Source of the DNA: Scleropages formosus
Lineage: Eukaryota; Chordata; Actinopteri; Osteoglossiformes; Osteoglossidae
Length of the DNA stretch: 64,000 bases
NCBI RefSeq assembly: GCF_900964775.1
Contig: NC_041812.1
Coordinates: 14,503,334 to 14,567,333, forward strand
Reading direction: 5' to 3'
Part shown: positions 1 through 11,670 of the stretch, piece by piece
Position numbering within the stretch: the stretch's first letter is position 1
How the letters are laid out: each line of letters begins with the position of its first letter
The notes under the pieces: generated by a model
What the model was told of the DNA's origin: nothing
The model's input: only the letters and a program-made list of their open reading frames with translations
Database searches by the model: none
Translations under genes and position numbers: made by a program

Positions 1-630
1 ATCTGCTTGCTCAGCTGCTGAGGCGTGACTCTCTCTAGGAGACTCACCCATGTGCACATGAATAAATGAAGTTTTCTGCAATCCGAGTGTCTGATCACGC
101 TGAGTCTTTTCTTCCTACCACAGAAGTATTATGCCATACCCCTGGCCAGCTGTCAGTCATGCACAATTCATAAAAATTCCCACTAACTTCCACACACCAC
201 AACCTGTTTTCTGCAAATCCACTACCCTCCCTCCACATCTCTCTTTGTTCATTGGGTACATTGGGAATTGGGGTGCAACAACCTCCTTCAGCAGCAGGTG
301 CAAGCCCTCCAGCAGAATCTAAGGTAAAATGAAAAGTACACTAAGCATCTACTCAAATGCACATCCAGTATAATACTTCTAACTCCTGAAATGTAGTTTG
401 AAGTGAACAAATGTAAAAAAAATCTAAAAAATGTTTCACTGTAGTGGTGTCATGTCCAGGGTATAAGGTGCCCCATGCTGTTTGCTTCTGAGACATGCTG
501 CAAACACCACAACAATGCATTGACAATTGATGACTGACAATGGATCAGTGGATAGAAGCATTAGACTATTTATTTATCACAGCTTATAAACTATATTTTT
601 AACAGAACCTACCCCATTAAAAAGTGGACA

Positions 631-631
<1 letters not shown>
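1..631. other. Left-edge non-coding stretch, no gene recognised
   Basis: No exon can be assigned. An AATAAA at about 61-66, followed by some 50 bases ending in CTACCACA near 121, looks like the tail of a retroelement LTR or of a transcript entering from the left, but the window edge hides the rest. A short glutamine-rich frame (LLQQQVQALQQNL) at about 278-320 ends at a possible AAG/GTAAAA donor; it may be the last visible exon of a left-hand gene or chance. Neither reading is secure. Confidence 0.3.
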
Positions 632-670
<39 letters not shown>

Positions 671-840
671 TGAAACTGCTTGTCCCGATGAACCAGAGCC
701 TAACCTGGCAACACAGGGTGTAAGGCTAGAGGGGGAGGGGACACACCCAGTCCATCACAAGGCACCCCAAGTGGGACTGGAACCTCAGACCCACCGGAGA
801 GCAGGACCCAGCCAAACCCACTGCGCCATCATGCCCCTGC
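632..840 (-). repeat. SINE-A copy 1
   Basis: tRNA-derived SINE in reverse orientation: the (CA)n tail is on the left and the head (TGGCGCAGTGGG-type A box, read on the minus strand) on the right. It is flanked by near-identical AAAGTGGACAA (621-631) and AAAGTAGACAA (841-851), so the target-site duplication is still readable with one difference. The body is diverged and shortened, indicating an older copy. Confidence 0.85.
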
Positions 841-949
841 AAAGTAGACAAATTGACTTATTATTCAGTTTCATTCTCATTGTATTAAACTATGCACCTC
901 CATCCACCACTATCCCTGTTCTCATGCACTGTTGTGAAAGACATTTGCT

Positions 950-1060
950 GTAGTACCTATGACCGTGTGAAAGATACTTGCCCTGAATTGGTCTAGCAAA
1001 AATTTCCAAGCCATATAAATGGGTAAATAATTGTAAATAGCTCAGTATACAAACCGAATA
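950..1060 (+). repeat. SINE-B fragment
   Basis: Diverged middle part of the second tRNA-derived SINE family. The recognisable marks are the 'ccctgaatt', 'tataaatgggtaaataattgtaa' type core (split here by changes) and 'tagctca'. Head and tail are missing. Confidence 0.5.
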
Positions 1061-1145
1061 TTGTAATTCCCTTTTTAGAAAAGTTTCAGCTAAATTAAAA
1101 GTTAATTGTAGTACCTTGCAGGCTGTGGTATTTTATTTGACAGTA

Positions 1146-1334
1146 TTTTTGGCAGGTCTGGGGTTCGAGTCCTGCTTGAGGTGCCTTGCGGCGGACTGGC
1201 ATCCCGTCCTGGGTGTGTCCCCTCTCCCTGCAGCCCTGCACCCCATGCTGCTGGCTGGATTAGGCTCCAGCTTGCCGTGACCCTGCTTGGGATAAGCAGT
1301 TGTAGACAGTGAGTGAGTGAGTGAGTGAGTGAGT
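1146..1334 (+). repeat. SINE-A copy 2, 5'-truncated
   Basis: Forward copy that begins at the B-box region (GGGTTCGAGTCC) and lacks the A-box head. It has the usual GGACTGGCATCCCGTCCTGG segment and ends in a (GTGA)n run rather than (TG)n. Confidence 0.8.
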
Positions 1335-2199
1335 GTTTCACACAGTAGCTCAGACCTACAATTATGCTAAATTTATTACCTTGTTTTGTAGCTTACACTG
1401 ACTTCAATTAACATGTAACAATGTCCAAAACTTATTTATTCTAATGAAGACACAAGACGACTGATAATTTTCGTAACATGATGAATTCCCTTGGCATGAC
1501 AAAAATCAGTTTTTTTTTTTGCTCTGGTTTTCTTACCATTCCCTCCATGTGTTTGAGTGCAAGATGGATTGAGTAATGTAAACTATACTTCCTTAATTTG
1601 TGGTCACATGATTACTTTTGTTTGTGGTTACCTAGATACAGGGGGTGGCTCATTTTACCCGCTGGTTCCATTTACTCCGTTCTCCCCTACATGCATGCAT
1701 AATAGAGCAGGGAAAAAAAATACAAATTCATCATAAGACGAAGGGAAACATCTATTAAAACACAGACATATTTTTATGAGATTAACATTAAAAGTGAATC
1801 TGCGCATTGTAAAACTGAGAAAGAGCACTGGTAACCCCACCCGCACACAATGGCACATTTTCGTCGCGCAGGGAAGGTAGCGGTTTAAACGGTATGAAAA
1901 CAGCCCGGTTTGGCATCACTGTCCATTTCGCTAAAATGCTTATAAGGTTTTTTTTCATACGAAATGTGAGAACCAGCTAAGTGCAATGAGCCCTGAGCCT
2001 GAATGTAAAAACAGTCAAAAAAAAATACAAAAAATTATAAAGCTATATCCACTACGTTACGTAGGATAAAAATGTCGGAACGTCAGGACCGCAGCGAAGC
2101 CTACGATGCACTGGTCTAAAAATTAAAAATATCAACGATGCAAAATTTAAAAAAAAAAGAAAATCCCGAAGTGTACCTTGCCGATCTAAAATGAGAAGC
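1335..2199. other. Spacer upstream of flot1
   Basis: AT-rich non-coding sequence with homopolymer runs. I see no gene, RNA or clear repeat in it; CpG content rises only after about 2,040. Confidence 0.4.
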
Positions 2200-2426
2200 T
2201 TGTTCTACCCCACGCGACGCCTCCCAGATGAGGGGTTTCGTCCGCGTGCGCGTGGGTGCGCAGCTCGCTACACCGTTTTTCGTACACAGACACAGAGGGG
2301 AAAAACGACAGCAGCAGAGTAGCTCTGTACCGGATCGACGGAGGAGGGTGCCTCTGCAGCACACAAGCTCGACTTTTGCTCGAATTTTTGACGCGCGACC
2401 ACGTTCACTGCAGCGATTCCCGACCG
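2200..2426 (+). promoter_or_regulatory. Candidate flot1 promoter and non-coding first exon
   Basis: Locally GC- and CpG-rich sequence (many CG dinucleotides between 2,215 and 2,430), unlike the AT-rich flanks. It ends in a good donor, ACCG/GTAGGT, after base 2,426. The first coding exon of flot1 has its own acceptor (TTCTCTTAG, ending 3,550) with 24 bases of leader before the ATG, so an upstream non-coding exon is required and this is the best placed candidate. The start site itself cannot be read. Confidence 0.45.
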
Positions 2427-2429
2427 GTA

Positions 2430-3550
2430 GGTCGACACAATGGATGGATCTTCTGAGCGGGATGCAGTTCGCAAAAAAAAAAAAAAAAAAAACAAAAAAA
2501 AGTGCTGCTGTTCCTATTTCTGCGTGACTCGTCTCGCGCAATCAATTTGCGGGAATTCTCATTTCATTGTGCTCGCAAGTTTCCGCTCGGAATACATAGC
2601 GCATTATCATCATGTATTGTATGTATGTCACACAGCCTTCCTGCATTTCGATACAGCTAGATCGAGAATAGGTAGGTGTGCTCTCATGATTCATACTCCT
2701 GCATTTATGAGCAGGGCGAAGGAAGGACGGTGGCGGTGGCGGTGGCCTGGGCGTGGTGCCGTCCATGCGTGGCCAAAAGCGGTGGAGCCGCATCTTTCCA
2801 GCTGAGCTGCCCTCAGCACTGACTGGCACCTGCCAAACATAATATACTGTAATTATGGGAGAAAACGCGGTATTTTGGATTGATCAGTCATTATAAATCC
2901 CGTGTTATCCCCCTGGGGGGCTGGGAGCGTCTGTTTGTACAGGGCCAGTGAAATCGGATGAATATTGTGGATGCTTTTTACATTTACATGTACTTTTTTG
3001 CCGGAGAAATGAATGAAAGATCAGAAAGTAACGCTTCTCCGGATTAAAATGTGTGCCCTCACCTTTTGTGACTATAAAACTCAGTGTTTTCCAATTAACT
3101 GCTGTTTCTCTTTAAGAATTAATCTGAGTCAATTAATAAGATATCCAACTACTTAATTAATTGATTGATTGATTATTATGTATTAATTATAATTAATTAA
3201 TTAATCAAACTTAATGGAACATTTATTTCTTTAGATGAATATTTCTTGGGGAAAATTGACAGAGATTTGTGCAAAATGAACTGCACAGCTGTATCCATGT
3301 GTGCATGGGTATGTTCCACATATGTACCTTTTATTTTACTAGTATTTGTTCAAATGCACTTTCCTGCACTGGCGTGAGTAAACAGGTAGCAACTCAGAAG
3401 ACCGGGACTGAAGAGCATTTGCTAGAACTTTTCTGTACAGGACTGGGAGGATGACAGGCTTATGAAGGGATACTTCACCCTGTTAGAGTTTCAGTTCTAA
3501 AGGCAAGTTTATGTTTATGGTACTATACTCTGTTTATGTCTTTCTCTTAG
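2430..3550. other. flot1 first intron (inferred), no gene
   Basis: Contains an A-rich run at 2,474-2,504, a short CGG/TGG repeat near 2,728-2,746 and an AT-rich TTAATTAA stretch near 3,150-3,210. Nothing coding is recognised. Confidence 0.4.
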
Positions 3551-3574
3551 TAGTGCAACAAGTTCAGCCCAAAG

Positions 3575-6500
3575 ATGTTCTACACTTGTGGTCCCAATGA
3601 AGCTATGGTGGTGTCCGGTAAGATATTCCTTTGTATGTCCATTAATCATTATTTCTTAATATCATTAAATATTACATATATATGGGTGGCATGGGTGTGC
3701 AGCAAGTACTGCTGCTGCCTCACACAGCTTGAGCTGTTTGGGCACAAGTTTGAATCTAACTCAGTGTGTGTGGAGTTTGTGTGCTCTGCCCATGTCTGCA
3801 GGGGTTTCCTCCCACAGTCCAAAGACATGCAGTTTAAGTCAACTGGTGACACTGAGTTGCCCATAGTGTCTGCAAGAGTGAGTGAGATAGTGTGTGACTA
3901 CCCTGTGATGGACTGGTGTCCCATCCAGGGTGTACCTCCCTTCAGCCTTGCGCCCAATGATATAGGGAGCTCCGTGACCCTGACCAAGAAAAACAGCGAA
4001 TAAAAATGAAGAGGCTACATATTTATGACTGACATATCTCACACTAGTTCACCATTTGAATCCCATAGTCTAAGACAGACCTGCCTCTACACACTTTTCT
4101 TATGTTTAAACACAGCTATACTGCGTTAGGCGTTTTCTCATACACCCTTCCCCACACACTGTTTTTTTTCAGGGTTCTGCCGTTCCCCTCCCCTAATGAT
4201 TGTTGGAGGCCGGGTGTTTGTGTTTCCCTGTATTCAGACGATCCAAAGGTATTGAGATGTTCCTTTGCTCATCCTTTTGTGCTCTTGACGGTATTCTCCA
4301 ATGAGTACTGGTGTTTAATCATTCTTTCATTTATTTTTGCTTATACTGCGACAAAGGTTTTGTTATAATTTGTTTGTCCTGACTGTCTAAGCTAAGACGG
4401 TATCTGTTAATGAGAGATGAACTCTATGTGTAACTTTTAGGATATCTCTTAACACTCTGACTCTGAATGTGAAGAGTGACAAAGTATACACTCAACATGG
4501 GGTGCCCATCTCTGTCACTGGAATTGCCCAGGTAGAGAATACTCTTCTCCTCTTACAGTGTCTGTGTAAGCAAAGTGGCCTTTGTTTATTTACAGTGTCT
4601 GTTACAGTGTTCGCAGGGTTTGTATGTGTGTAGTTAGGCAATATGAGTGTCTGCGAGCTTTAGCTTTCTGATTGCCAGTGAGTGTTACCTGAAACACTGC
4701 TAATGCCCAGGTGAAGATTCAGGGCCAGAACAAGGAGATGTTGGCAGCAGCGTGTCAAATGTTCATGGGGAAGTCTGAAGGAGAGATTGCTCAGATTGCG
4801 CTGGAGACACTGGAAGGTCACCAGCGGGCCATTATCGCTCATCTTACTGTAGAGGTATACCACATCATCACATCATTTCAAGACATGGCACCCCCTTATC
4901 AGATGGACATGCAGTCACACAACATTTAGAAATACATCAACAATTTTTTTTGAGACAAGGGAAGCATTACAGGTGGTCCCCGATTTATGATGGGGTTACG
5001 TTCTGCGAAACCCATCATAAGTCAAAAATATCGTAAGTCGAAAGTACATTTAATACACCTAATCCACACCTCTGCGTGACAGACTGGGAGATATGGACCG
5101 CTGCCCAGCATCGCAAGAGAGTATCGCACCGCATATCGCTTGCCCGGGAGAAAATCAAAATTCGAAGTACGGTTTCTACTGAATGTCTATCTCCAGCTCA
5201 CCATCGTAAAGTCGAAAAAAATCGTAAGTTGAACCATCGTAAATCGGAGACCACCTGTATTTAAAAGCCTACTTTAAATGTATTTTACCTTTTACTGTAT
5301 TCCGTTCAACGTCAGTTTCCCAATGTTTACTTGCCTTACGAGGACATTTTGTCACAGGACGGTAAAAGTTACAACTACATTAAGAAAACAAGTATGCGTG
5401 TATACCTTACGCGCAGAAACAAGATACCATACACACAGAGAGACACAGCATACAAACAGGTATAAGTACTGGAAACCTGACGCAACACTCCCATGTTGTG
5501 ACCAGCTGTCCTTTGTTATACTAACCCCTTGTTCTTATTTTATAGGAAATCTATAAGGATAGAAAGAAATTCTCTGAGCAAGTGTTTAAAGTGGCCTCAT
5601 CTGACTTGGTCAACATGGGCATTAGTGTGGTCAGCTACACACTCAAAGACATTCATGATGACCAGGTGTGACTTCTTTCTCCCTCATCCACCTGATTCTT
5701 CCTCTAATGTAGTCTGCAGGACTAATGCCATCTGCTCTCTTTTCCATCAGAACTATCTCCACTCCTTGGGGAAGGGTCGCACAGCTCAGGTGCAGAAAGA
5801 TGCTCGCATCGGAGAGGCTCAGAACAAGAGAGATTCAGTCATCAGGGTGAGTCTTGTCTGCTCTTTCTGTCCATTCCAGGTAACTGATCCTTGTGTAGCC
5901 CTCATCTCATCCTCACTCTTTTATGCATATAGGAAGCCCATGCTATGCAGGAAAAAGTGTCTGCTCAGTACCTCAATGAGATTGAGATGGCCAAAGCCCA
6001 GAGAGACTTTGAGCTGAAGAAAGCTACATATGACATCGAAGTAAACACGAAGAAGGCGGAGTCAGAGATGGCCTACCAGCTTCAGGTGGTCTGGAGCCGA
6101 ATTCTTACTTAATACTCTCACACTAACAAATGAGTGGAGTACTAACACTGTTGCATTGCACTGGCCGCTGAGGTGAACCCCAACATCATGTCATTGGCAC
6201 ACTGACACCCAGCACTGCTGGGACTGACTAACACAGCAACCCAACAATCAAAGTGTTACACAGCATTTTTGCACTACTATCTGTAGCAACTGTTGTTCAC
6301 GTTCAGGTGGCCAAGACAAAGCAGCGCATAGAGGAGGAGAAGATGCAGGTACAGGTAGTGGAGAGAGCTCAACAGATCCTGCTACAAGAGCAGGAAGTAA
6401 CAAGGAAGGAGAGGGAGCTGGAGGCCAAGGTTAGGAAACCTGCAGAAGCTGAGCGATACCGGCTGGAGAAGCTGGCTGAGGCTGAGCGGTGAGTCCTGCT

Positions 6501-9500
6501 GATCAAACACCAATGTTAAGCCTGAGGTGATCCCATGACCAGCTCATCTAATCTCTCTCTTTAACGTCTGCAGCTCGCAGCTCATTATGGAGGCTGAGGC
6601 TGAGGCAGAATCCATTAGAGTGAGTTCAGCAGTTTCTCTCCTTCAATTCTTTCCTTTGTTTTCACTTGTAGAATCCAAGACCTTTGGCCTTGCTGTACCC
6701 TGTGGGATCTGATGGGTCTCTCTATTGGCTGTATGTGGACCTTTCCCAGTGTATCTGATAAAACTCACCTAGAAGAAAGCTTGAAGCTAGAATCATTAAA
6801 TTGTATTTAAGTATGTTAAACAATGCATTTGGAAATGGCCATTAGAAATCTTTTTTCATTGATGTTACGTTTTTGGTAACGGTAAAGATCACAAGATTAC
6901 TGTTGATGGATTCCAATCTGTAAAGCACATGGACATGCCATGAAAAGCACTGTGTAGCATTACTAACAAATATCAGATCCATGCTCCTGCACTGTAGTAA
7001 CCCTGAGCAAGGTACTTACCCTGATTTGCTCAAGAAAACAATTTCCCTGCTGTACAAATGGGTACATCATAAGTAGCTTAACATTCTGTGTTGCTTTGGA
7101 GAAAAGCATTGGCTAAATGAGATAATAATAAAATAGTCTTGAAACTGCTGTTTCACTTTTGGTATTACACAATTAGTTTTTTTTTTAATTACACATCTTG
7201 AAATACACCTGGACACATCATTAGCGATATAACTGGGTCTTAATGGGTGTTTCACGTCTTTCAGCATCAGAGACTTTCACCCAGGGAACTCAACTGGGAT
7301 TGATGAAACCCCAGTCATGTAGTTCTGCGTCCATGTAGTGAGCCCTTGAACCCACTGCTGATCTCTCCGGATCTAGAATCAACAGGTGACTGCAAGGTAG
7401 CAGTGGTCTATAGTCTACCCATCAAAAAAAGGGTGTGAGATGTGGTATACTGAACGGAGACGTTTTGATAATTTGACACACAGATGACTTTGTGTCATTC
7501 CAGAAAGCCCAAGGACACTGCTGTTAGAGGTGTTGTGTGGTGTTAACAAATGTTTGATGCTAGAGAATCTTCATTTGATTGAGGAATTAAGGCATTATTT
7601 ACGCTACTGATACAATTGTGGCGTGTGTGCTCGTAGCCGTCTGCGTACAGATAAAAGCGTGACGTGCCTTAAGTCCAACCTCGGTCCCGCTTCTTGAAAG
7701 AGTCTGACGCTCCACAGTGATTGAAGTAACGGGCTTTATAATAGCTTTCGGCTTTTCCTGGGGTATTACAGCGAATCAGTCTGGAACTCAAGCTCTACAG
7801 TACCACAATGCCACGTTGTTGCCTTGCAAAGTCCTCTGTCCCTGACTCAACCAGGCTGAGTATTAAAAATCTGCTTCCAGTCTGGTTGTGGAACACGTGA
7901 GTTGGAATGCCTTGTCCTCACTGGACAAGGGGTGTAAGAGAAGGCAAGTCAGGCCAGGAGGAACTGTGGGCAGCGAGTAGTATGGCATCATTTATCCTTA
8001 CGAATATTACTGGTGACTTGTTCTTTTTGTAGTTGGCTAATTTTTTTTTTTACTTCTTTCACTGCCTTATAAAGCCATGTTTTTGATGAGACAATTCTTA
8101 TATTTTCATTTTTTTGCTCTTTCCTATACAAATATTCCTTAAAGTAATGTTAATGGGGCTGCCCTAACATGTAGTCGACTTTACCCTGTCATTTGTGCTT
8201 TTTCTTCGGTACTAGAGTATACAGCCACGCTCTACAGAGTATGTGATGTTGTTTCTGTCCAATTTCTCTGTGAGCTCACTCTCATTGCATGCCTGATCCA
8301 TCTTTCTCTGGACTTGGTATATGACTAATCCATCACTTGCAGGTGAAAGGCGAGGCAGAGGCCTTTGCATTGGAGGCCAAGGGAAGAGCTGAAGCAGAGC
8401 AAATGGCTAAGAAGGCAGAGGCTTTCCGAGAGTACAGGGAGGGGGCTATGGTGGATATGTTGCTGGAGAAGCTGCCTCTGGTGAGTCTCAAGAAAGCAGA
8501 ACATAGATACAGTGGACATAAACCCTATGGAGATGCTGTGGTAGGACTTGAAACAAGCAGTTTGTGCCGAAAACCTACCAGTACTATTGAACTGAAGCAG
8601 TTTTGCAAGGAGGCACAGGCTCCTCCACAGTTATGTAAAGGTCTGATGTTCAGTTACAGAAGCGCAATTACTTTTTCCTCTCAATGCCAGCTGGTGTTAC
8701 ATAACTTTGTTCATTACTATTTCGCATCACTTTACATCTGGCAGTGTAATGGTGACACTGAAGGTCCAGTTACCCTTGAGAATGGTAAAAGGGAAGAGCA
8801 TCGTCCTCTCTACCTCTTTCACCAGCACCGCTGTAAGCTTTACAAACTGATTTTCATGACATAGTCTGACTCCTGACTGTGTCACACCAACATTCATCAG
8901 TGAGGATAGTGCGGCTGAAAAGAGACCGTTGGGCCCACCGATTTCTCAGATGGGAAAATTAGACACTGAAGTGCAGTGCCAGTTAAAGATTTTAATATTC
9001 TTGTGCAAAGAACAGGCTATTTACAAGTCCAAACAGGTAGCATAGCACACAGTATACCACAATGTACAGGGACTGCACAATTCCTTTCCTTCTCCATCAA
9101 GCCCTCACCTCTCTGCTCTACTGTCTCCTCTTTCTCATTGTACTCAGGGCCACCTTGTATGCCACAAGCCCCACCCACACACACACGGTCAGAAACCGCT
9201 TGTCCCGAGTGGGGTCGCGACGAGCCGGAGCCTAACCCGGCAGCACGGGGGCAGGGCCGAGGGGGGAGGGACACACCCTGGACAGGACACCAGTCCATTG
9301 CAAGGCACCCCAAGCCGGACTTGAACCCCAGACCCACCAGAGAGCAGGATCCGGCCAAACCCGCTGCGCCACTGCACCCCCCTGCCAAGCCTCACCAATC
9401 TTAGACCATACAGTAATACCTCACCCTACGTCGTTAATTGGTTCCAAAGGGCGCGACTTAAGTCGAAAAAAGACGGAAAACAAAATAACCCCTAAAAAAC

Positions 9501-10902
9501 CGATTTAGACCCCCTATAAACCCCTAATAAGCATTCCCTTTAGGTGTATACACTTCAATTAATGCTAAAGTAAAGAAAAAAGAAATTCCAAAAAAATGGC
9601 TGGTAAATACGACAATATTTTTTTTTTATTTTTAAGCTTTTAATTGATTTTATAGATTACAATATATTATTTTATATACACACACACACACACACATTTT
9701 CAGAACCGCTTGTCCCATACGGGGTCGCGGGGAACCGGAGCCTAAAAAGTGCAAAATCAAATAAAAATAAAGATTAAAATATATAGAATAAGTGCCCCCT
9801 TATTTTATATATTTTAATCTTTATTTTTATTTGATTTTGCACTTTTTGTTGTTTTTAAGTGATTTTTAAGTTTTTAACAATTTTTAATATTTTCAGCTGA
9901 TCAGCCTAAAGTTGTGTCAGCCGACTGAAGACGAATTGTATTTTTCCATATATATTTAACAAAAAACCGACGTAAAGTCGGAATCGACGCAACACAAAAC
10001 AACGTAGGGCATGGTATTACTGTACCATGTTTAAAACAAGACTACATGTTGTGCTCATGCAAAACACAGAATAGCATAAAATACACAATTAAAAAAAAAA
10101 AACCATACAAGTAGACATTAATTTGAGAAATATAAAATATCTAAAAACAATACATAAATGTACGTTTCACACTCCCAGTTGCTCTGAACACTTTTGAACA
10201 TCCCATGGCACTATATTCCCCAAGAAGGTGGATGCTTCCCATGATGCCCCTATAAAACCAGTCCAAAGGCCTTATTTCCATTTGGCAGTGAGGAAACAAT
10301 ACCTACTAAGCCAAAGAGGTAGTTTGGCAAAACAGTAGAAATGACCTAAAAAATGTGAGTGTTTCAATATTGCAAATGTACATGATTACTGAAACAGTAA
10401 CTGATTTTTATACCTGAAACACTGAATAGTGTAATAACTGAATCTGTTAAGGGTTAATATTTTGTCCTCTAAGAAATGTTATAAATTATATATTAAACTG
10501 AATAATTGAATCTGTTAACAGTAGCAACATGACCTAACATTTTGTGTGTGTGTGTGTGTGCGTGTGCGTGCGCGCACCCACAAATGCGATGTTGTGCTCG
10601 TGTTGCCAACATGGTTAAAATGGTTATGTGTTTCTGGAAGGGTCTGTAAGTGGTCATACTGGGACAGCTTAGTCTGTCAGTCTGGCATCCGCTTCACCTA
10701 GTCGTCTGAGTCCGGATTTCCTCCTATGCTTCCCTAGATGGCAGAAGAGATCAGCAAACCCCTTTCGGCAGTGCAGAAGGTAACCATGATTTCCAGCGGA
10801 GGCTCTGAAGTGGGCGCGGCCAAACTGACTGGAGAGGTGCTGGAAATCATGACCCGGCTGCCGGAGACCGTGGAGGGTTTGACTGGAGTCAGCATTTCTC
10901 AG
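3575..10902 (+). CDS. flot1: Flotillin-1, eleven coding exons (last exon not found)
   Basis: Membrane-raft scaffold of the SPFH family, acting at the inner face of plasma membrane and endosomes in clathrin-independent uptake and signalling. Exons: 3575-3617, 4173-4248, 4441-4531, 4711-4854, 5546-5665, 5751-5846, 5933-6085, 6307-6488, 6574-6619, 8343-8480, 10738-10902; all joins keep frame and use GT-AG. The start [15 protein letters not shown] matches the family N terminus. An SPFH domain fills roughly residues 1-180, with the palmitoylated cysteine at position 34 (VFVFPCIQ). The Glu-Ala-rich coiled coil ([22 protein letters not shown]) spans about 190-350. The joined exons give 418 codons ending GVSISQ, exactly where human FLOT1 has nine more residues from a last small exon; none was found downstream. 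Reading through the donor adds six residues and a stop at 10,921-10,923. Lies tail to tail with znf384. Confidence 0.95.
3690..4005 (+). repeat. V-SINE/DANA-like SINE in flot1 intron
   Basis: Diverged fish SINE with the widespread core 'gtgtggagtttg ... ggtttcctcccacagtccaaagacatgcag' (recognised in pieces) and a 3' part 'gatggactggtgtcccatcc' that resembles the 3' half of SINE-A. Lies just after the first coding exon. Confidence 0.65.
4970..5257. mobile_element. Tigger/pogo-like MITE in flot1 intron
   Basis: Non-autonomous DNA transposon with about 25-base inverted ends: left CAGGTGGTCCCCGATTTATG, right (reverse complement) CAGGTGGTCTCCGATTTACG. Both ends abut TA (4,968-4,969 and 5,258-5,259), the expected target duplication of Tc1/mariner superfamily elements. 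No transposase frame is present in 288 bases. The element sits in the intron between exons 4711-4854 and 5546-5665. Confidence 0.85.
6975..7135 (+). repeat. SINE-B copy, 5'-truncated
   Basis: Shows 'ccctgagcaaggtacttaccctg', split by changes, then 'caaatgggta', then the hallmark 3' end 'gctttggagaaaagca ... ctaaatga'. In the flot1 intron 6,620-8,342. The remaining 1.2 kb of that intron (7,136-8,342) shows no recognisable feature. Confidence 0.65.
9176..9382 (-). repeat. SINE-A copy 3
   Basis: Nearly full-length reverse copy with a short (CA)n tail on the left and the tRNA-like head on the right. The flanks GCCACAAGCCCCACC and GCCAAGCCTCACC look like a decayed target duplication. In the flot1 intron 8,481-10,737. 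Confidence 0.85.
9679..9743 (-). repeat. SINE-A copy 4, tail fragment only
   Basis: Only the (CA)n tail and the last 40 or so bases of the SINE body (AGAACCGCTTGTCCCATACG, then GGGTCGCGGGGAACCGGAGC) are present, nested in the MITE. The break falls exactly where the hairpin begins. Confidence 0.8.
9744..9847. repeat. Near-perfect 104-base hairpin
   Basis: Left arm 9,744-9,785 and right arm 9,806-9,847 are exact reverse complements over 42 bases. After one mismatch (9,786 against 9,805), six further pairs (AATAAG/CTTATT) close a six-base loop TGCCCC. The arms are almost pure A/T. I read it as a recent inverted duplication inside the MITE. Confidence 0.9.
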
Positions 10903-10923
10903 GTGGGAACTGGATGTTACTAA

Positions 10924-11134
10924 TCGTCTGTGTGGTTCCTGTTTCTGCCTGCTCTGTAACTGATTTGTGTGAGTGACACTTCAGTGTCAATTCTACATAA
11001 TTAATTTGTAGAAATAACTTCAGTAGCAATAATTCACACTTTTATGATTCAGTTCAGAGTTAATGTTTTGTCCTCCTGAAAACATGTTATAAATTATATA
11101 TTAATTCATAAAATGTATGTATTATTATAAAGCA
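10924..11134. other. Sequence just after the last flot1 exon found
   Basis: AT-rich; contains no exon that continues GVSISQ. The repeated phrases 'gttaatattttgtcctc' (10,453-) and 'gttaatgttttgtcctcc' (11,060-) suggest an old interspersed repeat on both sides of exon 10738-10902. Confidence 0.35.
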
Positions 11135-11344
11135 AGGGGGTGGGGTGGCACAGCGGGTTTGGCCGGGTCCTCCTCTCTGGTGGGTCTGGGGTTTGAGTCC
11201 CGCTTGGGGTGCCTTGTGATGGGTTGGCATCCCGTCCTGGGTGTGTCCCCACCCCCTCCAGCCTCACGCCCTGTGTTGCCGGGTTAGGCTCCGGTTCACC
11301 GCGACCCTGCTTGGGACAAGCGGTTTCAGACAGTGTGTGTGTAT
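11135..11344 (+). repeat. SINE-A copy 5, full length
   Basis: Forward copy with GGGGGTGGGGTGGCACAGCG head, B box GGTTTGAGTCC, and (TG)n tail. The exact 11-base duplication ATTATAAAGCA flanks it at 11,124-11,134 and 11,345-11,355, so the insertion is fairly recent despite CpG decay in the body. Confidence 0.92.
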
Positions 11345-11670
11345 ATTATAAAGCACCAATGTGTTGGCCAAACTCAAACGGGTGAGAAACAGCATAAAAT
11401 CCTGTACTCAAAATTTTCTTTCACGATTTCATACCACCCATAATCAATCAGGCTGGCAGCCATGGAGGTGAAGAGGAGCCTCAGTGAATCGACTGATCTC
11501 AGCATATCCTTGTATTGCTCTCATCATTGCATTATCTGTCCAGTGTTTCCTCTATCACTGTACAACAACAGGATCTCACAAACCTACCAGAATGGTACCT
11601 ACACTTTTGTAACAGTTCAAAAATATATCATGTGGAGAAACAGTAATAGCAAGTAAGAGCATAAGTAATA

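Larger units (their letters stand above)
9411..10022. mobile_element. Tigger/pogo-like MITE with nested SINE and hairpin
   Basis: Inverted ends CAGTAATACCTCACCCTACG (left) and CAGTAATACCATGCCCTACG (right, reverse complement) match over about 25 bases. TA lies on both sides (9,409-9,410; 10,023-10,024). Sub-terminal parts echo each other around GACGTAAAGTCG. It holds a SINE-A tail fragment (about 9,679-9,743) directly joined to a long hairpin (9,744-9,847). No transposase frame remains. Confidence 0.85.

Noticed and set aside
2228-2805. Overlapping open frames on both strands near the flot1 promoter, one with poly-lysine
   Set aside because: They come from low stop density in GC-rich DNA and an A-rich run; no family resemblance.
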